DNA of 64,000 nt from Lentinus brumalis (GCA_001792895.1 MARA01000010.1:558001-622000); one strand, 5' to 3'; positions 11,038-23,239 are shown, counted from the first letter of the stretch. Numbers and translations: made by a program. Notes: generated by a model not told the origin, from the sequence alone.

Positions 11038-14000
11038 TCATGTTGGCGGCCACGAAGCCGTCACCGTGTCCTGGGCGTAGTGCCACCCAACCCAAGTGGA
11101 CTGGAGATGCGATGACACGACGCAACTCGCGCTCTGCCATGCGTCGGTTACAACGCCGAGGAAGCCAGCTCGTTTCAGGCTATTCAAGATCGTGAAGAAA
11201 GACCATGAAGGGCATGAGGGTATCGTGTGCTGAGTGGTATCAGGATTGAGGAGGTAGATGTAGAGCTCCGGATAGAATGAGTCGTAGTATGTGGTCAAAA
11301 AGACCTTCCTCGCTTGGACGAGGGAGTACCTACAAAAGACAAATATCAATACAACGTCCAGGATGTCAGGTTGCGATGCACTCACCGGTACATGAGAGCG
11401 AGTAGCAGCATTTGAACAAGGACGAAGGCGACAAGGAAGCGCCAGCTCAGGGGGTTCCAGGTGAGCCGGCCATCAGCACCGCCTAAAGGCTACGTAGATG
11501 ACGAGAGTTCTCAGAAGTCTGCATCGAACACCGGAATTCTCGGACAGCAAGAACTTACAAGCAGTGCGGCGCTCTTCGCTATCCTGTTACGGAATGTCGA
11601 GTACTTGCTCTTGACCTCGCTCTCTGCGCTCTGCGCCATCTGCAGTGACTGCGATATCTTGTTCCGCGCGTCCTCCGCAGCCTTGCATTGCTCTTGCAAA
11701 GCCGCGTACATGCGCGCGTCGAACATAGCGTCGTCGCTGGACCTAAAATTTGCTATCAGAACAAGATACGTTCTGGACCGCACGTGAAGCATACCTGTCA
11801 GCGTCGCTCAGTTCATGCTTCATGCACGACAATGTATCCTTGATCCGGCTCAGTGCCTCGTTGTGGGTCAGAGGACTCTGGCTCAGGATAGATTCTTCCT
11901 TCACCGCGGGCTCCTCCTCGATCTCACGCCCCATGGCATCGACAACACGCACGCCGCTGTGGTTGCGGGGTGTTACATTGGACACAGCTCGGGTAGCGGT
12001 GCGTGGCGTCGACGGAGTGGGAGGTTTACGTTCAGAGACCACTAGCTCCGCGGGCGAATCCTGAGTAGCAGGTTGCGGTGCATTCTCCACCTGCTCCCGT
12101 CCGAACGCGTCCAATATACGTACACCCGGTGACCTTTTGCGCGGGCGGTCACGAATCGACGGGGGTGTAGGGGGTGGCTCAGCAGATGACTCTTCGGGCG
12201 CACTCGATGCCGACGACGCATCACCGTTAAATGGCGCGGCTTCAGCGGAGGAGCTTGCTTCTTGGGGCTCGCCTTGATATCTCGACTCCAAGCTATCGTC
12301 ACCCTCGGTGGCTGCTTCAGAGGCGGTCTCAGCTTGGAGGTCGAAGCGAACCTTAAGGATGCTCCCACGCCTAGTGGTGTTGCCCGCCGCTGGTGTAGCA
12401 ACCCAGCCACCCGGGGGGCTGGTGTCTGGGCAGGCAGAGGGGTGGCTCGCGAGAATGTCGCAGGTGGAGTAGCGAGCCCGCTATCAGATGACGCTGATGA
12501 CCCGAGAGGTGGGGCCGAGCCCGGTCGCTGCACAGGCTCTTTGTTGACTTGCCGACTTGGTGCAGGAGTCGCCAGCCAGGCGCCGGGAGGACGAGGCGTC
12601 TTCAAGGACGTCAGGTCGCCCTGGAGCTCGTGGCTCTGCATCAACGGCGTGTGGTCTTCCCCATGTTCGTCATTATGTTCGTCCTCGGAGGACGGCGGCC
12701 CTGGCAGATCGGGCATACCACGAGGCGGAGGGGGAGTCTCGAACTCCTGCTTCGGTGTGTGGAACTGCGGCCGGCGCGGCGGAGTCTGTAGGTTGAACAT
12801 AGGCTGAGTATTCGCGCCGGGAGGCGTGAGAGGAGGTGACACGGGAGGGGTGCCCGGACTTGGCTGTGGCTGAGCATCCTCTGTGTGACCGTTGGAGGCA
12901 CGAGCGGGAGGCTCTGACATGGGAGTGGTAGAGGGTTCCGGAGGAGGCAGAGGAACAGGTTTCGCGGTAGGCGTGCTAGTGACGATCTGGGCATCATCTT
13001 CGCTCCCTGAGCGCAGACAAGATGAGCACAACATCAGGAAGACACAAGATGCATCGACTCACCAGAAGAAGAGAAGTCGTCTTGGCCATCCACGATGGGC
13101 ACAGAGGGCAGATCGTCAATGCTGCTCACCTCAATCTTCAGAGGCAGCGAACCAAGAGCTTCCGAGAACTCTGTCACGCTTCTTCTATGTTGCTTCTTCT
13201 TCTTCTCCGTGGTGCTGTTATAACTGGGTGCCGACGACGACTCGCTTGGCACCGACAATCTCGAACCATGACCATTCTTCCCTGGTGACCGGACAGGAAT
13301 GTGGCTAGGAGTGGTTGCAGAGGCGGCTAGAGAATTGCGGCTGGAGGGGCGCGCAAGCGGGCGCCTGGGGGAATCTTCATCAAGCTCAAGGGGCGGGAGG
13401 GCCTTGTGCTTGTGTTGAGGGAAAGACCAGCCGAACCGTGAGCCAAAGTCGGACTTGGACTGTGCCGTCTCGGGTGGAGGAGTTGAGGTGGCAGGGGATT
13501 GTGACCGCCTATTCGGCGACGCCCTGCGGCCAACTGACGTGTGCAACATAGGTGACTTCGGGCGCGGTATTCTGTCGCCGACAGGAGATTTGCTCCTCGG
13601 AACCGGAGAGGGCACAGTCAAAGTATTGCCATGTATGCTGTTCGTCCGGCTAAGAGACGGGGCGGCAGGCGGCGGTGTCCCACTGGGCGATCCAGGGCGC
13701 GAACGAGGCAACGGCGATAGAGACCTGCGGTGAAGTTGCCAGTCCGGATGGTGCGAGTTCCAGTGACGCTCTCGTAGGTAGTCCATCTCGTGCTCAATCT
13801 CCATCTCCATACTCTTCTCGGATGTGGAGGTCGCCGGCGAGCTCGGTCGTGAACTCGATAACGAGCTCACAGACCCGTTCCTCTCTACCGGCGTCCTTTT
13901 CGGTGAGGAATACGACGTAGAAGATCCTGGACGTGCGGGAGTGCTAATCGTACGGACGCGTTCGCTCTTGTTGAGATTGAGACTCGATGACGAACGCGAT

Positions 14001-15806
14001 AGTTTCGGGTTAGGCTTATTCCATGCACGTTCGCGATCCTTGATGCGGTCTTTCTTTGTCTCCCCCATGCGTTCCTTGTCTGCAGAGTGTCAGAGAGGGG
14101 TATCAGAAGGGCGCAAGTGCGGTGTGCTTACGTTCTGATCGTGACGCGACAGAGCTCGCGCGCGATGATGACCTTCCGTCATCCGTGCTAGCGATGCTCG
14201 AGATCGAGGCCATGCTGTCTCTCCGGGTCAGTCGCTGGCCAGGGCTGCCGTTGCCGTTGGTAGGCGAGCTGTATGAGTGGCGATGACTCTTATCATGTTT
14301 CCCTGCGTGGGCTGGGGACTTGGGTGGTAGTTTCGGCACTGGAGAATTCCATGCGCGCTCGCGCTCATGCAGCTGCTCGCGTTGAGGCTCATGTGGGCGC
14401 TCATGATCTGCTACAATGTTACTTCCGCGTCCACGGATGGTATCTGGCCACTCACAATCAGCACCCGACAGCGAGGAGCTTGCTCTAGAAGCTATTCCGC
14501 GTGTCAGACGTGTTATAGCAAATAACAACAGCAGGATGAGCGGACGTACAGGAAGCGTCCATGTCTTCGCTGCCGCGACGAGCTGACGGGAGTGGAATCT
14601 TGTTGACGGAGTGCGACTTGGAATGCGAATTCCAGGAAAGCGGTCGAGCAGGTGCAGGTGAATGACCATGTGGTCGCGGGCGGGGCGCAGGTCCGGGACC
14701 AACAGATTTCTTGACAGCTGGGGTACTGCTATGTCTCTGTCGGGGGACAGGAGCGCTCTCAAAGCTGTCCATCCCTTGCAATGCGTTCTGCATCTCCGAG
14801 TCTTGCTCCAACAGGTCTGAGAGGTGGCGATTGTCAGCCGCATACAACGAGCATTCGGTGGAGTAGCTCACTCGAGTGCATACCCACATGCACGGACATC
14901 TGGAATGTGCGCAATGGGGTGCTGGTTGCCCGTGGTGGCGTGTCGGACGATGTGTCTATTTTCATAGTCGGGGGCATCGCGGTGTCCGTGCTGGAGTTAA
15001 GAGGGGGCATGGACATATCCATCACCATTTCTGGAACATCTCTCAGCACGCAGTACGGGGTCGACAACGTAGAGATACATACGTCCTTGCGACAGGGATG
15101 GCATGGCGGAAGTGGACTGGTCCAGACGTTGCTTGAGGGCCGCAAACGTCGAGGCCGCAGACGATCTCTGTGACTTCTCTGAAGAGTCTGTATACCCTAC
15201 AACCACGTCCCGTTAGGCACACGGCCAAGAGGCCAGCCGGCGGTACTCACTGGACTTCTCAGCCTCCTCATCGCTCAGGGTGCGTCGTTTGCCCTTGTAT
15301 TTTGCGCGCTCCTCCTGCACCCGAGGGCTCGCCTCCACCTCACTAGTGTCGATACTGTTCCTCCGCGGCCTCCCGTTCTTCCGTGGCGTGTTGCCAGGGT
15401 CGCGTAGAGCATGCGAGAAGAGCTCCTTCAAGCTCTCTCGCGCGAAACTTGAGGCCGTTGCAGTAGAATGCGGTGGTTCAAAGTCGGACTCGGGTTCAGA
15501 GGAAGAGGGCAGAATTAGCGGCGGACGAGCATGGGGTGTAGTACTGTTGGGCGAGCTGGGAACACGGGCGAGCAAAGCACGAAGACGCGCCGTTGGCTCC
15601 GAGGGCAGGCCGGGTGTCGCAGGGTCTCGTGGTTGGCTTTTCTCTGGTATCGCAGCAGTCGACATGCGCGGCGTAGACTGCGCGTCGTCGTCGTCTTCGT
15701 CCGCGTGAAGATAGTCGGGGTTGTGAGAAGGTCCGGCGGTCTGCTGCTGCGGCGAGTACCTGGGCAAGCGGAGGCGGGGTATCGCGAGGGGAGGAGACAC
15801 GTCCAT
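11038..15806 (-). CDS. large disordered scaffold with C-terminal coiled coil and single membrane helix
   Basis: A long multi-exon gene of roughly 1,200 residues with no family I recognise. Most of it is Ser/Pro/Arg-rich and disordered. Three short motifs each occur twice: RERAWN(S/K)P(V/N)PKL (about 14340-14371 and 14003-14039), PPG(A/G)W(L/V)ATPA (about 12566-12600 and 12395-12420), and VR(I/V)(L/V)DA(F/M)GRE (about 12090-12128 and 11926-11955). A segment GSILKVRFDLQAE follows the second ATPA motif. The C-terminus has a coiled coil (EQCKAAEDARNKISQSLQMA), a membrane helix (FLVAFVLVQMLLLALMY) and a tail of about 80 residues. It is therefore probably a tail-anchored cytoplasmic or nuclear-envelope protein (inference). 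One extra G in 12413-12418 is needed to keep frame. The N-terminus is uncertain: Met at 15806 is used, but a Ser-rich extension from 15942 in another frame looks plausible. Confidence 0.72.
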
Positions 15807-16026
15807 GTCGCCGGGCCGTCGACGAGGACAGCGTCGATAGGCTCGAGCCCGACGTGGATGGTGGTGAGCAAGGGAAAAGTGGTGACGACGCGGCTGCAAG
15901 TTGCTTGTCGCGTGTTGGCGCCCACGAGGTCGTCGCGGTCAACAGCGCCCGCGACGTGATCTACATTGTCTTCGCATCTTGTTCGCATCTTCGTCTTTCC
16001 CTCATCGTTGTCTTGCTGTCTCTGTC

Positions 16027-19000
16027 ATGGACTATCTGCGTACGCTGGGGTCTGCTGCTGTATCTTCCTTGGTTCAGAAATCGGGTCTGAACTTGCCGTT
16101 CTCGCTGGGGCCGAAGGTCACCTCGTTCGACAACAGGACCATCTGGTCTCTATACGACGGCACGAAACGGGTGCGCTGATACTCGCTGACCAAATTATCC
16201 TCGACGACTCATACGATGTACCAGGACGATGGAACGTCTGTCTCTGTGTTCGAATTCGACGCTAACACTCCGGCGAAGAAGAACCTGCTGCCGCTGGCTA
16301 AGAACGGACTGCGCAAACTACGGACTATCAGGCATCCTGACGTGCTCAAATTTATGGAGGTGGTAGAGACGGATACGACCATCCATATCATGACCGAACG
16401 TGTTCGACCTTTAGGGCCCGCGATAACCGAATGGCAGTCGAAGAGTGTGCAAGAGCGGGAGGCGTGGCTGGTCTGGGGACTTCATCGCATCTCTGTACGT
16501 CCACCCATCCTGTCGGCAAAGATTGCACGCTTGACTTTCTACAGGTCGCTCTGGCGTTCTTGAATGACTCCGCTTCGTCCACCCACGGCAATGTACGTGT
16601 GGACTCTGTCTTCATTTCCGCTTCCGGAGAGTGGAAACTTGGCGGGTTTGATGTTTTGAGCAACCCTAAAGATGATGCTGCCGTTCTATACGTACGTTGT
16701 TGTATGTACGGTCGTCTTGCCTCCTCAATAACAATTGGTGCACGCCCTCAGACCATGGGTGGAATGCTCCCCGACGCCTCAACATACTCGTCCCCAGAAG
16801 TCAAGAAGGGAGGGTATTCAGCCCTCAAAGAGTATTCAAGTTGCTACGCATTGCTCTCATAAAGCTCTGACTATAATCGCACAGGCTACCTACGGCAGCG
16901 GCAGACGCATATGGCCTCGGTCTTCTCATTCACTTTGCCTTCAATCCAAATCATACACTGCCCGCTACTGCACAACCACCTCATCCACCTCCAACCCCCG
17001 CATCCCGTGGTAATATCCCCACCTCGATCTTCCCCGCATACAAGAAGCTCCTCAACCCAAATCCAAAGGCGCGGCTCACTCCTGCACATTTCCTGGAGCT
17101 TGGAATGTCCCAGACCGCAGGCGAAGGCTCTGGGTTCTTCGCCACCAACCGTCTGGTCAAAGTCTGCGCTGGTCTCGACAACTTCAATCTCGCAAGTGAG
17201 GCAGAGAAAGCGAGCCTACTGAAGTCAGTCACCTGCTCTACATGCTCTACTGGTCCTCACCCCATGATGCAACTTCCGCAGGTCGCTGAAGGAGTCTGCC
17301 AACTCGTTTCCCACCGAGTTCGCTTCCTACAAGGTCCTGCCTGCCCTCATCTCTGCACTTGAATTTGGAGGTGCTTCGGCAGCTGCGATTCTTCCCCTTG
17401 TGCTGCAGTTCGGAAAGGGTGTCTCTCCAGAAGACTACCCTTCTGTCATTCTGACGCACCTAGTCAAGCTCTATGCCAGTCCGGATAGAGGAACGCGCAT
17501 GGCGCTGCTTGATCACCTGCCCGAGTACGCAGATAAACTGGACAAGAAGACTGTATGCGACAAGATCTGGCCGAACCTCGTGAGTTAATATACCCTGCAC
17601 AGCTAGGTGCCGTTTACTAATGAGCCGTAGCAAACTGGTTTCAATGACACCGTGGCGATCATCCGCGAGGCAACGGTCAAGTCCATCATCTTGTTATCCG
17701 ACAAAGTTCGTAGACTTGAGACGACACCTCTTCACCGAGTCCTCACCTCACTTTTCGTCTTGCCAGTTCAACGAGCGTATCATGAACAACGATCTGCTCC
17801 GCCACCTTGCCAAGATGCAAGCTGACCCCGAACCCTCGATTCGGACTAATACCTGTATTCTTATCGGACGGCTCGGGCCCTTGTTGGGGTACAACACCAA
17901 GCGTAAAGTGCTAGTACCCGCATTTGCACGGGCACTGAAGGATCCCTTCGTCCATGCTCGCGTCGCTGGTCTGATGGCGTTTATGGCGACGATGGACTGC
18001 TTCGACATCGAGGATATCGCGTCAAAGGTCATCCCGAGCATGGCCTTCACGCTTATCGACAAAGAGAAGTATGTCATCACCATGGGCGCGCTAGTGCAGG
18101 CGCATATAATGGACTAACGGCTCGATAGACTCGTGCGTGACCAGGCGTTCAAGGCCATGGAACTCTTCGTGAAGAAGCTCGAAGAGCATGCGGCAACCAT
18201 GGTGAGCAAGGTACTAGTGCTGCGTTGTATTGTCATAACGTCTCGTACAGCCTGAGACAGCTCCCGCCGAGGACGAGATGCCTCAGGTCCAGATCAACGG
18301 CTCTACGCCAAACGCATTGGTTAACAGCGCCGCGGGTGCCGCTGGAGCGTTGGCAGGATGGGCCATAACCTCTCTGGGCAAGAAGGTATGTCCCGTCCGT
18401 TGCCGCTCATTCTCATTGTTGTCTTCTCACTTGAGTTCTTGCAGCTGGCGACAGGGGATCTGCAGACCAGTATGACTTCGGCGATCGGACCATCCATCGA
18501 CCGTCCGACGTCCGCCCCGGCAGCAAATGCAGCTCTTGCCGGCAACACGTTGACCCTCAGCTCGACGTCCGATTTCAGCAGTGGACCGCCGCCTTTGACA
18601 CCTACGCTCTCGTCCAGCTCTGGCCCAACGCGCTCACTCACCTCCCCGAGCAAAGGCAAGGGCATGCAGCTCGGGGCAACGAAAGTACTGTCGAATGCGT
18701 CTGCGATTCCCGACTGGGCAGAAGAAGCCGCTGCGGAGATGGAGACATCCTCTACCAACCCGTGGGGCAACGGTGACCTGATGGATGTCAACGCGGATGA
18801 GGACGATTGGAGTGAGTCTTGTCGATGCTGGACTACTAGTGCTTCATGTGCCTATGATACTGAATGTGCTAACCCTATGTTACAGGTGCCTTCGAGACCG
18901 CTCCCGCTGCCAGCACCGCAGCAGATGACTTCGGTTTCGGTAATGTTCACGCTGATGCAGTTGTCGCAGGTACGTTGATTGCTGCTACGAGTCTTTCTTG

Positions 19001-19376
19001 CGCCGTGAGATTGAAGCACTTTGTGAGGAACAGATTCATGGGACACAACACCGAAGCCTCCGGTAGCTCCACAACCGACTCGCCCAACCCCAGCGCATCG
19101 TCCTTCCGTGCCTTCACCATTAGCCAGTCCGCGACCTGGGTCGGGAACTCGATCCATAACGCCATCCGAAAAGAAGGCTGAAGCCGCATATCCGGCATCT
19201 AGCACGGCTGGGATGACCAAAGAGGAGAAAGCAGCGGAGATGGCGCGTCGGAAGGAAGAGAGGCGTCAGGTGCGTACTAGTGACGTTGTCTCGCGAAAGT
19301 ATGGGGTGTTCTGATGCCAGTGGTGTAGCGTATTGCAGCGCTCAAGGAACAGAAGAAGCACGCAGGCGAAAAATGA
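16027..19376 (+). CDS. SCY1-like pseudokinase with HEAT repeats (SCYL1/Cex1 family)
   Basis: Family members are catalytically weak or dead kinases that act in COPI/Golgi traffic and, as yeast Cex1, in cytoplasmic tRNA export. The start MDYLRTLGSAAVSSLVQKSG is typical. The kinase-like lobe reads SVSVFEFDANTP, KLRTIRHPDVLKFMEVVET and HIMTERVRPLGPAI. It lacks the HRD and DFG catalytic motifs: the corresponding region is THGNVRVDSVFISASGEWKLGGF. Helical HEAT-type repeats follow (FNERIMNNDLLRHLAKMQAD; EPSIRTNTCILIGRLGPLL; DPFVHARVAGLMAFMAT). The C-terminus is Ser/Pro/acidic and ends in a basic coil (KEEKAAEMARRKEERRQRIAALKEQKK). More than ten introns of 50-70 nt are present. The start region is divergent from the scaffold gene, with about 220 nt between them. 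No frame break was found. Confidence 0.92.
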
Positions 19377-19429
19377 TCGCAACGAATGTGTAGCCATACT
19401 GCAGGTTCACGGCTGTATACCCCGGCGTT

Positions 19430-19463
19430 TTTCACTGTCTTCTCGGTTTCACTGTCTTCTCGG
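19430..19463 (+). repeat. 17-bp perfect tandem duplication after the SCY1-like gene
   Basis: The unit TTTCACTGTCTTCTCGG occurs twice without a gap, about 55 nt after the stop codon, probably in the 3' untranslated region. Confidence 0.85.
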
Positions 19464-19559
19464 TATGTACTTACTGAAGTTTGTGTTTGTGGTCTCTCCA
19501 TGATCGTCTGACGGAGCGGGGAAAGTCATAGATACATTCTCGGCCGATCCATAAAATTA

Positions 19560-20453
19560 TTACAACGACTCGATCGCGCCAGGCCAGAAAGCGGGTCCAT
19601 CCTTGTTCTCCCGGTACCAAGGTGCGTCATGCGCCAATATCACCTTCAATCTCGGGTTCTCCGTCATGAGCGTCTTCACCCTCGCGATGTGCTCCTCCGC
19701 CGAGCCAACATCGTGATGCGTGCAGCCGAAGATTGGGTGACGGCCGATCTTAGCGTCTCCGGTCAGAAGACTCCAATCATGCACGGAGTCTGCCGCACAG
19801 TAGATCCATCCGCCGTCCGCGGAAGTGCGGACGAGGAGGTTCAGATGACCAGGGATGTGCCCGTGGCCTGCGTCGACAATGTACAAGCTTCCGTCCCCGT
19901 AGAAGTCGAGTGCATGGGGGAAGGGCCCCAGCGCAGGCCATCCCTCTGGGTTCAGGAACGTGGTACGGCCTTCGGGGAAGGTGTCGACGGGGAAGACGGA
20001 CTCGGGGACCTTTGGGTAGCCGTTCTCGACGATAAAACGGGCACCCTCGCCCGCAAGGAATTTCGAGGTGGGGAAGAGGGCAGAATGTCCGATGTGGTCA
20101 AAGTGGATGTGAGAAATGCAGACGTGGGTGATGTCGGATGGCTTCGCGTCGCCTTTGGCGAGCGACTCGACGATGTCGAGCGGAACACGCGTCTCGAAGC
20201 GCAGGGTGTTGGTTACCCACTGTACGAGGTGAGCGGGAAGCCCCGTGTCCCAGTCCTTGCGGATGCCGAGATCGAAGAGGAACTTCTGGCCGTTGGTCGG
20301 ATGTTGAACGAGGAAACAGAGCACCGGGAGGTCGGCCTTGACGTTCTCGTCCACGCCGTCAACGATCCATGCCAGGCGCGCTATGGCATGCCCCGCTTCA
20401 AGTGCAGATACACGGCAGAAAGTCTGGTTGGGTACGGGAGGTGGCAAGCTCAT
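19560..20453 (-). CDS. metallo-beta-lactamase-fold hydrolase, AHL-lactonase-like (copy 1)
   Basis: A single-exon protein of 297 residues starting MSLPPPVPNQTF. The metal-binding signature HIHFDH lies in THVCISHIHFDHIGHSALF. A later metal-ligand histidine follows in AGHGHIPGHLNLLVRTS, the next metal aspartate in CAADSVHDW, and another histidine in VILAHDAPWY. This order is that of the lactonase (AiiA/AttM) branch of the superfamily, which opens lactone or related ester rings, but the fungal substrate is unknown. A near-identical architecture is found in the next gene, so this is a tandem duplication. The start was chosen because both copies share MSLPPP and the frame upstream lacks similarity. 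The stop is TAA at 19560-19562. Confidence 0.9.
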   Translation of the reverse strand: MSLPPPVPNQTFCRVSALEAGHAIARLAWIVDGVDENVKADLPVLCFLVQHPTNGQKFLFDLGIRKDWDTGLPAHLVQWVTNTLRFETRVPLDIVESLAKGDAKPSDITHVCISHIHFDHIGHSALFPTSKFLAGEGARFIVENGYPKVPESVFPVDTFPEGRTTFLNPEGWPALGPFPHALDFYGDGSLYIVDAGHGHIPGHLNLLVRTSADGGWIYCAADSVHDWSLLTGDAKIGRHPIFGCTHHDVGSAEEHIARVKTLMTENPRLKVILAHDAPWYRENKDGPAFWPGAIESL

Positions 20454-21338
20454 GGTGTTAGTTCTGCAAGATGCCCGCGTCAGTGCTGCGTCAGTTCGAA
20501 GAGGATTAGAGCACACGACGTGCTCACCAGATGATGATGAGAAGGAGATGGAGATGGTTCTGGTCGAAAGTTGGAAGCCCTTAAATACAGGCAAGGTGCG
20601 ATGCGCTCGGAGACATGCACCATGCTCGTTAGTCACGGCTGACCAGCCATGGGCTTGACGTCCGTTCGTACACATGCAGACGGAGCCTCTGAGGCAGGAA
20701 AGCCCTGGTTTGTGTTTCGCGTATCGCTGCGCGTCCTGCCGAAAGATCACGTAGATCGTCCGTGTCGCGCACTGACCGAGCTCAAGACCGAGAATGACAC
20801 AGCCTGCAGTATATTGACACATTGCTGAGAGGAGGGACGCTTGCGTTGTTCATTGAGGTCTTACTGAGGTCTCGCAGTCAAATGATCTCACAGTCGGATG
20901 ATCTCGCTGCCTCCGTAAGCCTAACTCCTCGGGCAATTTAGGAGCTCAATGACTCTGGTGAATCAGCTGTGAAGTGTCCGAGCGAGCCGGAGGAGGTGGA
21001 CGGACATAGCTGTTAGCAACTTGAAGGGCGGACTTAGCTGAAGACGTCTCTTCGAAAAGGACGACCCAGTCAGACAGGACGTCCGCGTCAGTCTTCACCC
21101 ACAAACCAAACCGTTCACATCGATTTGATATGTCTGTATATCCCATGAGCCAGCCTCAGCCTGCTGTGTCCAAGGTTTACCAGCCTTTAATGTACCTCCA
21201 TGTCAGCCGCACTTCTCGTTGAAGACGTGACTCAACGTGCAGGAGGTGCAGCTTGTATGCCTCCGAATCCTGAGTACAGAGTGAGCACCTGCCACACATC
21301 TCGAAGGATAATCAAAGACACGTACCTTTATCGACAGT
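20454..21338. other. intergenic region between the two lactamase-fold genes
   Basis: Carries the promoter of copy 1. A word CAGTC(N)2-3ATGATCTC is repeated imperfectly near 20875-20910. No gene seen. Confidence 0.6.
20579..20586 (-). promoter_or_regulatory. TATA-like element of lactamase-fold copy 1
   Basis: The minus strand reads TATTTAAG about 125 nt before the start codon, close to the spacing seen for the better TATA box of copy 2. Confidence 0.4.
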
Positions 21339-22211
21339 TCACAAAAATGCAATCTTCTCCGGCCAGTACCCCTTTCCTTCCTGTACGAATGGCACGTCGT
21401 GGGCGAGCAGCACCCTGACCCTCGGAATGTCATTGACCGCCTTCAGCCTCGCGATGTTCTCCAGTGCGCTCGGCAAGTCCAAATGCATGCACACTGGGTT
21501 GTGCCCGATGCCCGCCTCGCCCGTGAGATGGCGCCAGTCATGTGCACCGTCACCAGCGAGGCACGCCCAAGCACCGTCTGCAGAGGTGCGCGCCATGACG
21601 CAGATGTGTCCCGGTACATGTCCTGGCGCGTCGACGACGTACAGACTGCCGTCGCCGAAGAAGTCGAGTGCGTGCGGGAAAGGTCCAAGCGGAGCCCACC
21701 CGCGCCCCGCTGGCTCTTCGGGACTGAGGTAGAGTACGCGCTCCGAGGGGACGTCGATGCTATAGAACGTACCAGGGTAGTCGGGTCCTTGTTCCTCGAT
21801 AATCTTGCGGGCTGCGCCGCCGATAATGAACTGAGCGTTGGGGAACGCCCTCGGATAGCCCGCATGGTCGAAGTGGATGTGGGAGATGACGACGTGCTTG
21901 ACGTCTGCGCGTGTGACGCCGCCACGTTCGAGTGCTGTGGGGATATCGCGTCCTTGGAAGGTGATGTTCATCGTGTCCGCGAGCGCGCGGGCGCCCGTAT
22001 ACGCCCCCGTGTCGGGGCGAATTCCGAGGTCAAAGAGGATAACCTCACCGGTACGCGAGTGGCGTAGGACGAACGAGAGGACAGGTAAATCGACCATCTC
22101 GCCCTCCTTGGCGGTGTCGACGAGCTGAGAGAGAAGCATGTAGACCTGGCCTGCGTCGATGGCCGATACATCCCAGTAGGATTGGTCGTTGGCCGGAGGT
22201 GGGAGACTCAT
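21339..22211 (-). CDS. metallo-beta-lactamase-fold hydrolase, AHL-lactonase-like (copy 2)
   Basis: A 290-residue single-exon paralogue of the preceding gene, starting MSLPPPANDQSYWDVSAIDAG. The metal site reads HVVISHIHFDHAGYPRAF, then DAPGHVPGHICVMARTSAD, AGDGAHDW and VLLAHDVPF, matching copy 1 position for position. The shared block LGPFPHALDF(Y/F)GDGSLY(I/V)VDA is almost identical. Both copies lie on the same strand in head-to-tail order, which supports local duplication followed by clear divergence in the N-terminal third. No signal peptide is evident, so a cytosolic role is likely (inference). The substrate cannot be told from sequence: lactone, ester or glyoxalase-like thioester are all possible. 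Confidence 0.91.
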   Translation of the reverse strand: MSLPPPANDQSYWDVSAIDAGQVYMLLSQLVDTAKEGEMVDLPVLSFVLRHSRTGEVILFDLGIRPDTGAYTGARALADTMNITFQGRDIPTALERGGVTRADVKHVVISHIHFDHAGYPRAFPNAQFIIGGAARKIIEEQGPDYPGTFYSIDVPSERVLYLSPEEPAGRGWAPLGPFPHALDFFGDGSLYVVDAPGHVPGHICVMARTSADGAWACLAGDGAHDWRHLTGEAGIGHNPVCMHLDLPSALENIARLKAVNDIPRVRVLLAHDVPFVQEGKGYWPEKIAFL

Positions 22212-23239
22212 TCCGGACTTCTTGGCGCACGCAGCTGAATTGAGACCGGAAGTTAGTCTCAATGGACCCTGATGCCACCGAGATAGACTCACTGGAAAAC
22301 GAGGGGAGTATCTCTGCTGGGTAACTCGTGTTGCTGCGGCATGGCCGGCTCCATCGAGTTTATATATCGCCCTCCCAGAGAGCCTTGCGCATAAGCCCAA
22401 ACAGTTGGTCAGCTCTCTAGACTCGCTGAGTGCTCCCTTATGTCAGTCAGTCTGTGCACCTCGCGAGACGGCATAGTGAACGTCGCGAAGTTGTCATTCA
22501 TGTGCTAAGCGCTGCCAGCAGGCCATGATGAAGATCGATGAGCGAGCCCGAGGTAGCTCAATAAGCCAGGAAGTCCCAAGGACTCCGCCTTTGATGACAA
22601 AGGAGTTGGATAGCGAGTATGAGCGGTGAACAGCCTACCACAGGCGTGGCCTCGCATACCTAGGCATTTGCGAAGCACTGACTCACTGAGAGGGACCACT
22701 TCTATGCACGCGGTGTGTGTGCGAGACCTGTGGGGCTTCAATTTGAACCGCACTTCCGAGGGAGGTGGTTAGTGTCTGATCTTCGGCGAGTCTCCCGAGG
22801 CTGCTTACAAAGTGCGTTCTTGGTGCGAGCTCATGATTGTAAGCCTCAAGCATACCTGCGAGAGATGAGTATCGTAGACGGTGGGTCATTTTCAGATGTA
22901 CCTTCGTCCAACGTATGTGCGCGACGATAGTCCCCGGCGGCAGTCCGCTTGTCCTCTGCTTGTCATAGACGTTCTGTTCTTGTCGGACAGTTGCTACGGA
23001 GGAGATGGTGAATGTGGGACAGTAGCACCCAGGTACGACTGGAGACTTTCGGGAGAAGCTCGGTGAAGATCTAGGGGCCACGGTCTGGACTTCACGCGGG
23101 GACTGGCAGCCAGCTCGTTGTCAAACGCGCTCCTAAAGACCCGACCGACACGCGATCTGGTGTGCGTGGTCTGAGTAGAATCAGCACCGGTATCATCATG
23201 GTATACAGGAAGTTACAATCGTGATATCGATACAAGCCA
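22212..23239. other. intergenic, no supported gene
   Basis: Holds the promoter of lactamase-fold copy 2 and the 3' flank of DAD2. A 132-codon frame at 22683-23081 on the minus strand has no domain and no support. Confidence 0.6.
22359..22366 (-). promoter_or_regulatory. TATA box of lactamase-fold copy 2
   Basis: The minus strand reads TATATAAA, about 150 nt upstream of the start codon. Confidence 0.6.

Noticed and set aside
22683..23081. 132-codon frame between the second lactamase-fold gene and DAD2
   Set aside because: No domain or exon structure, and nothing supports expression.
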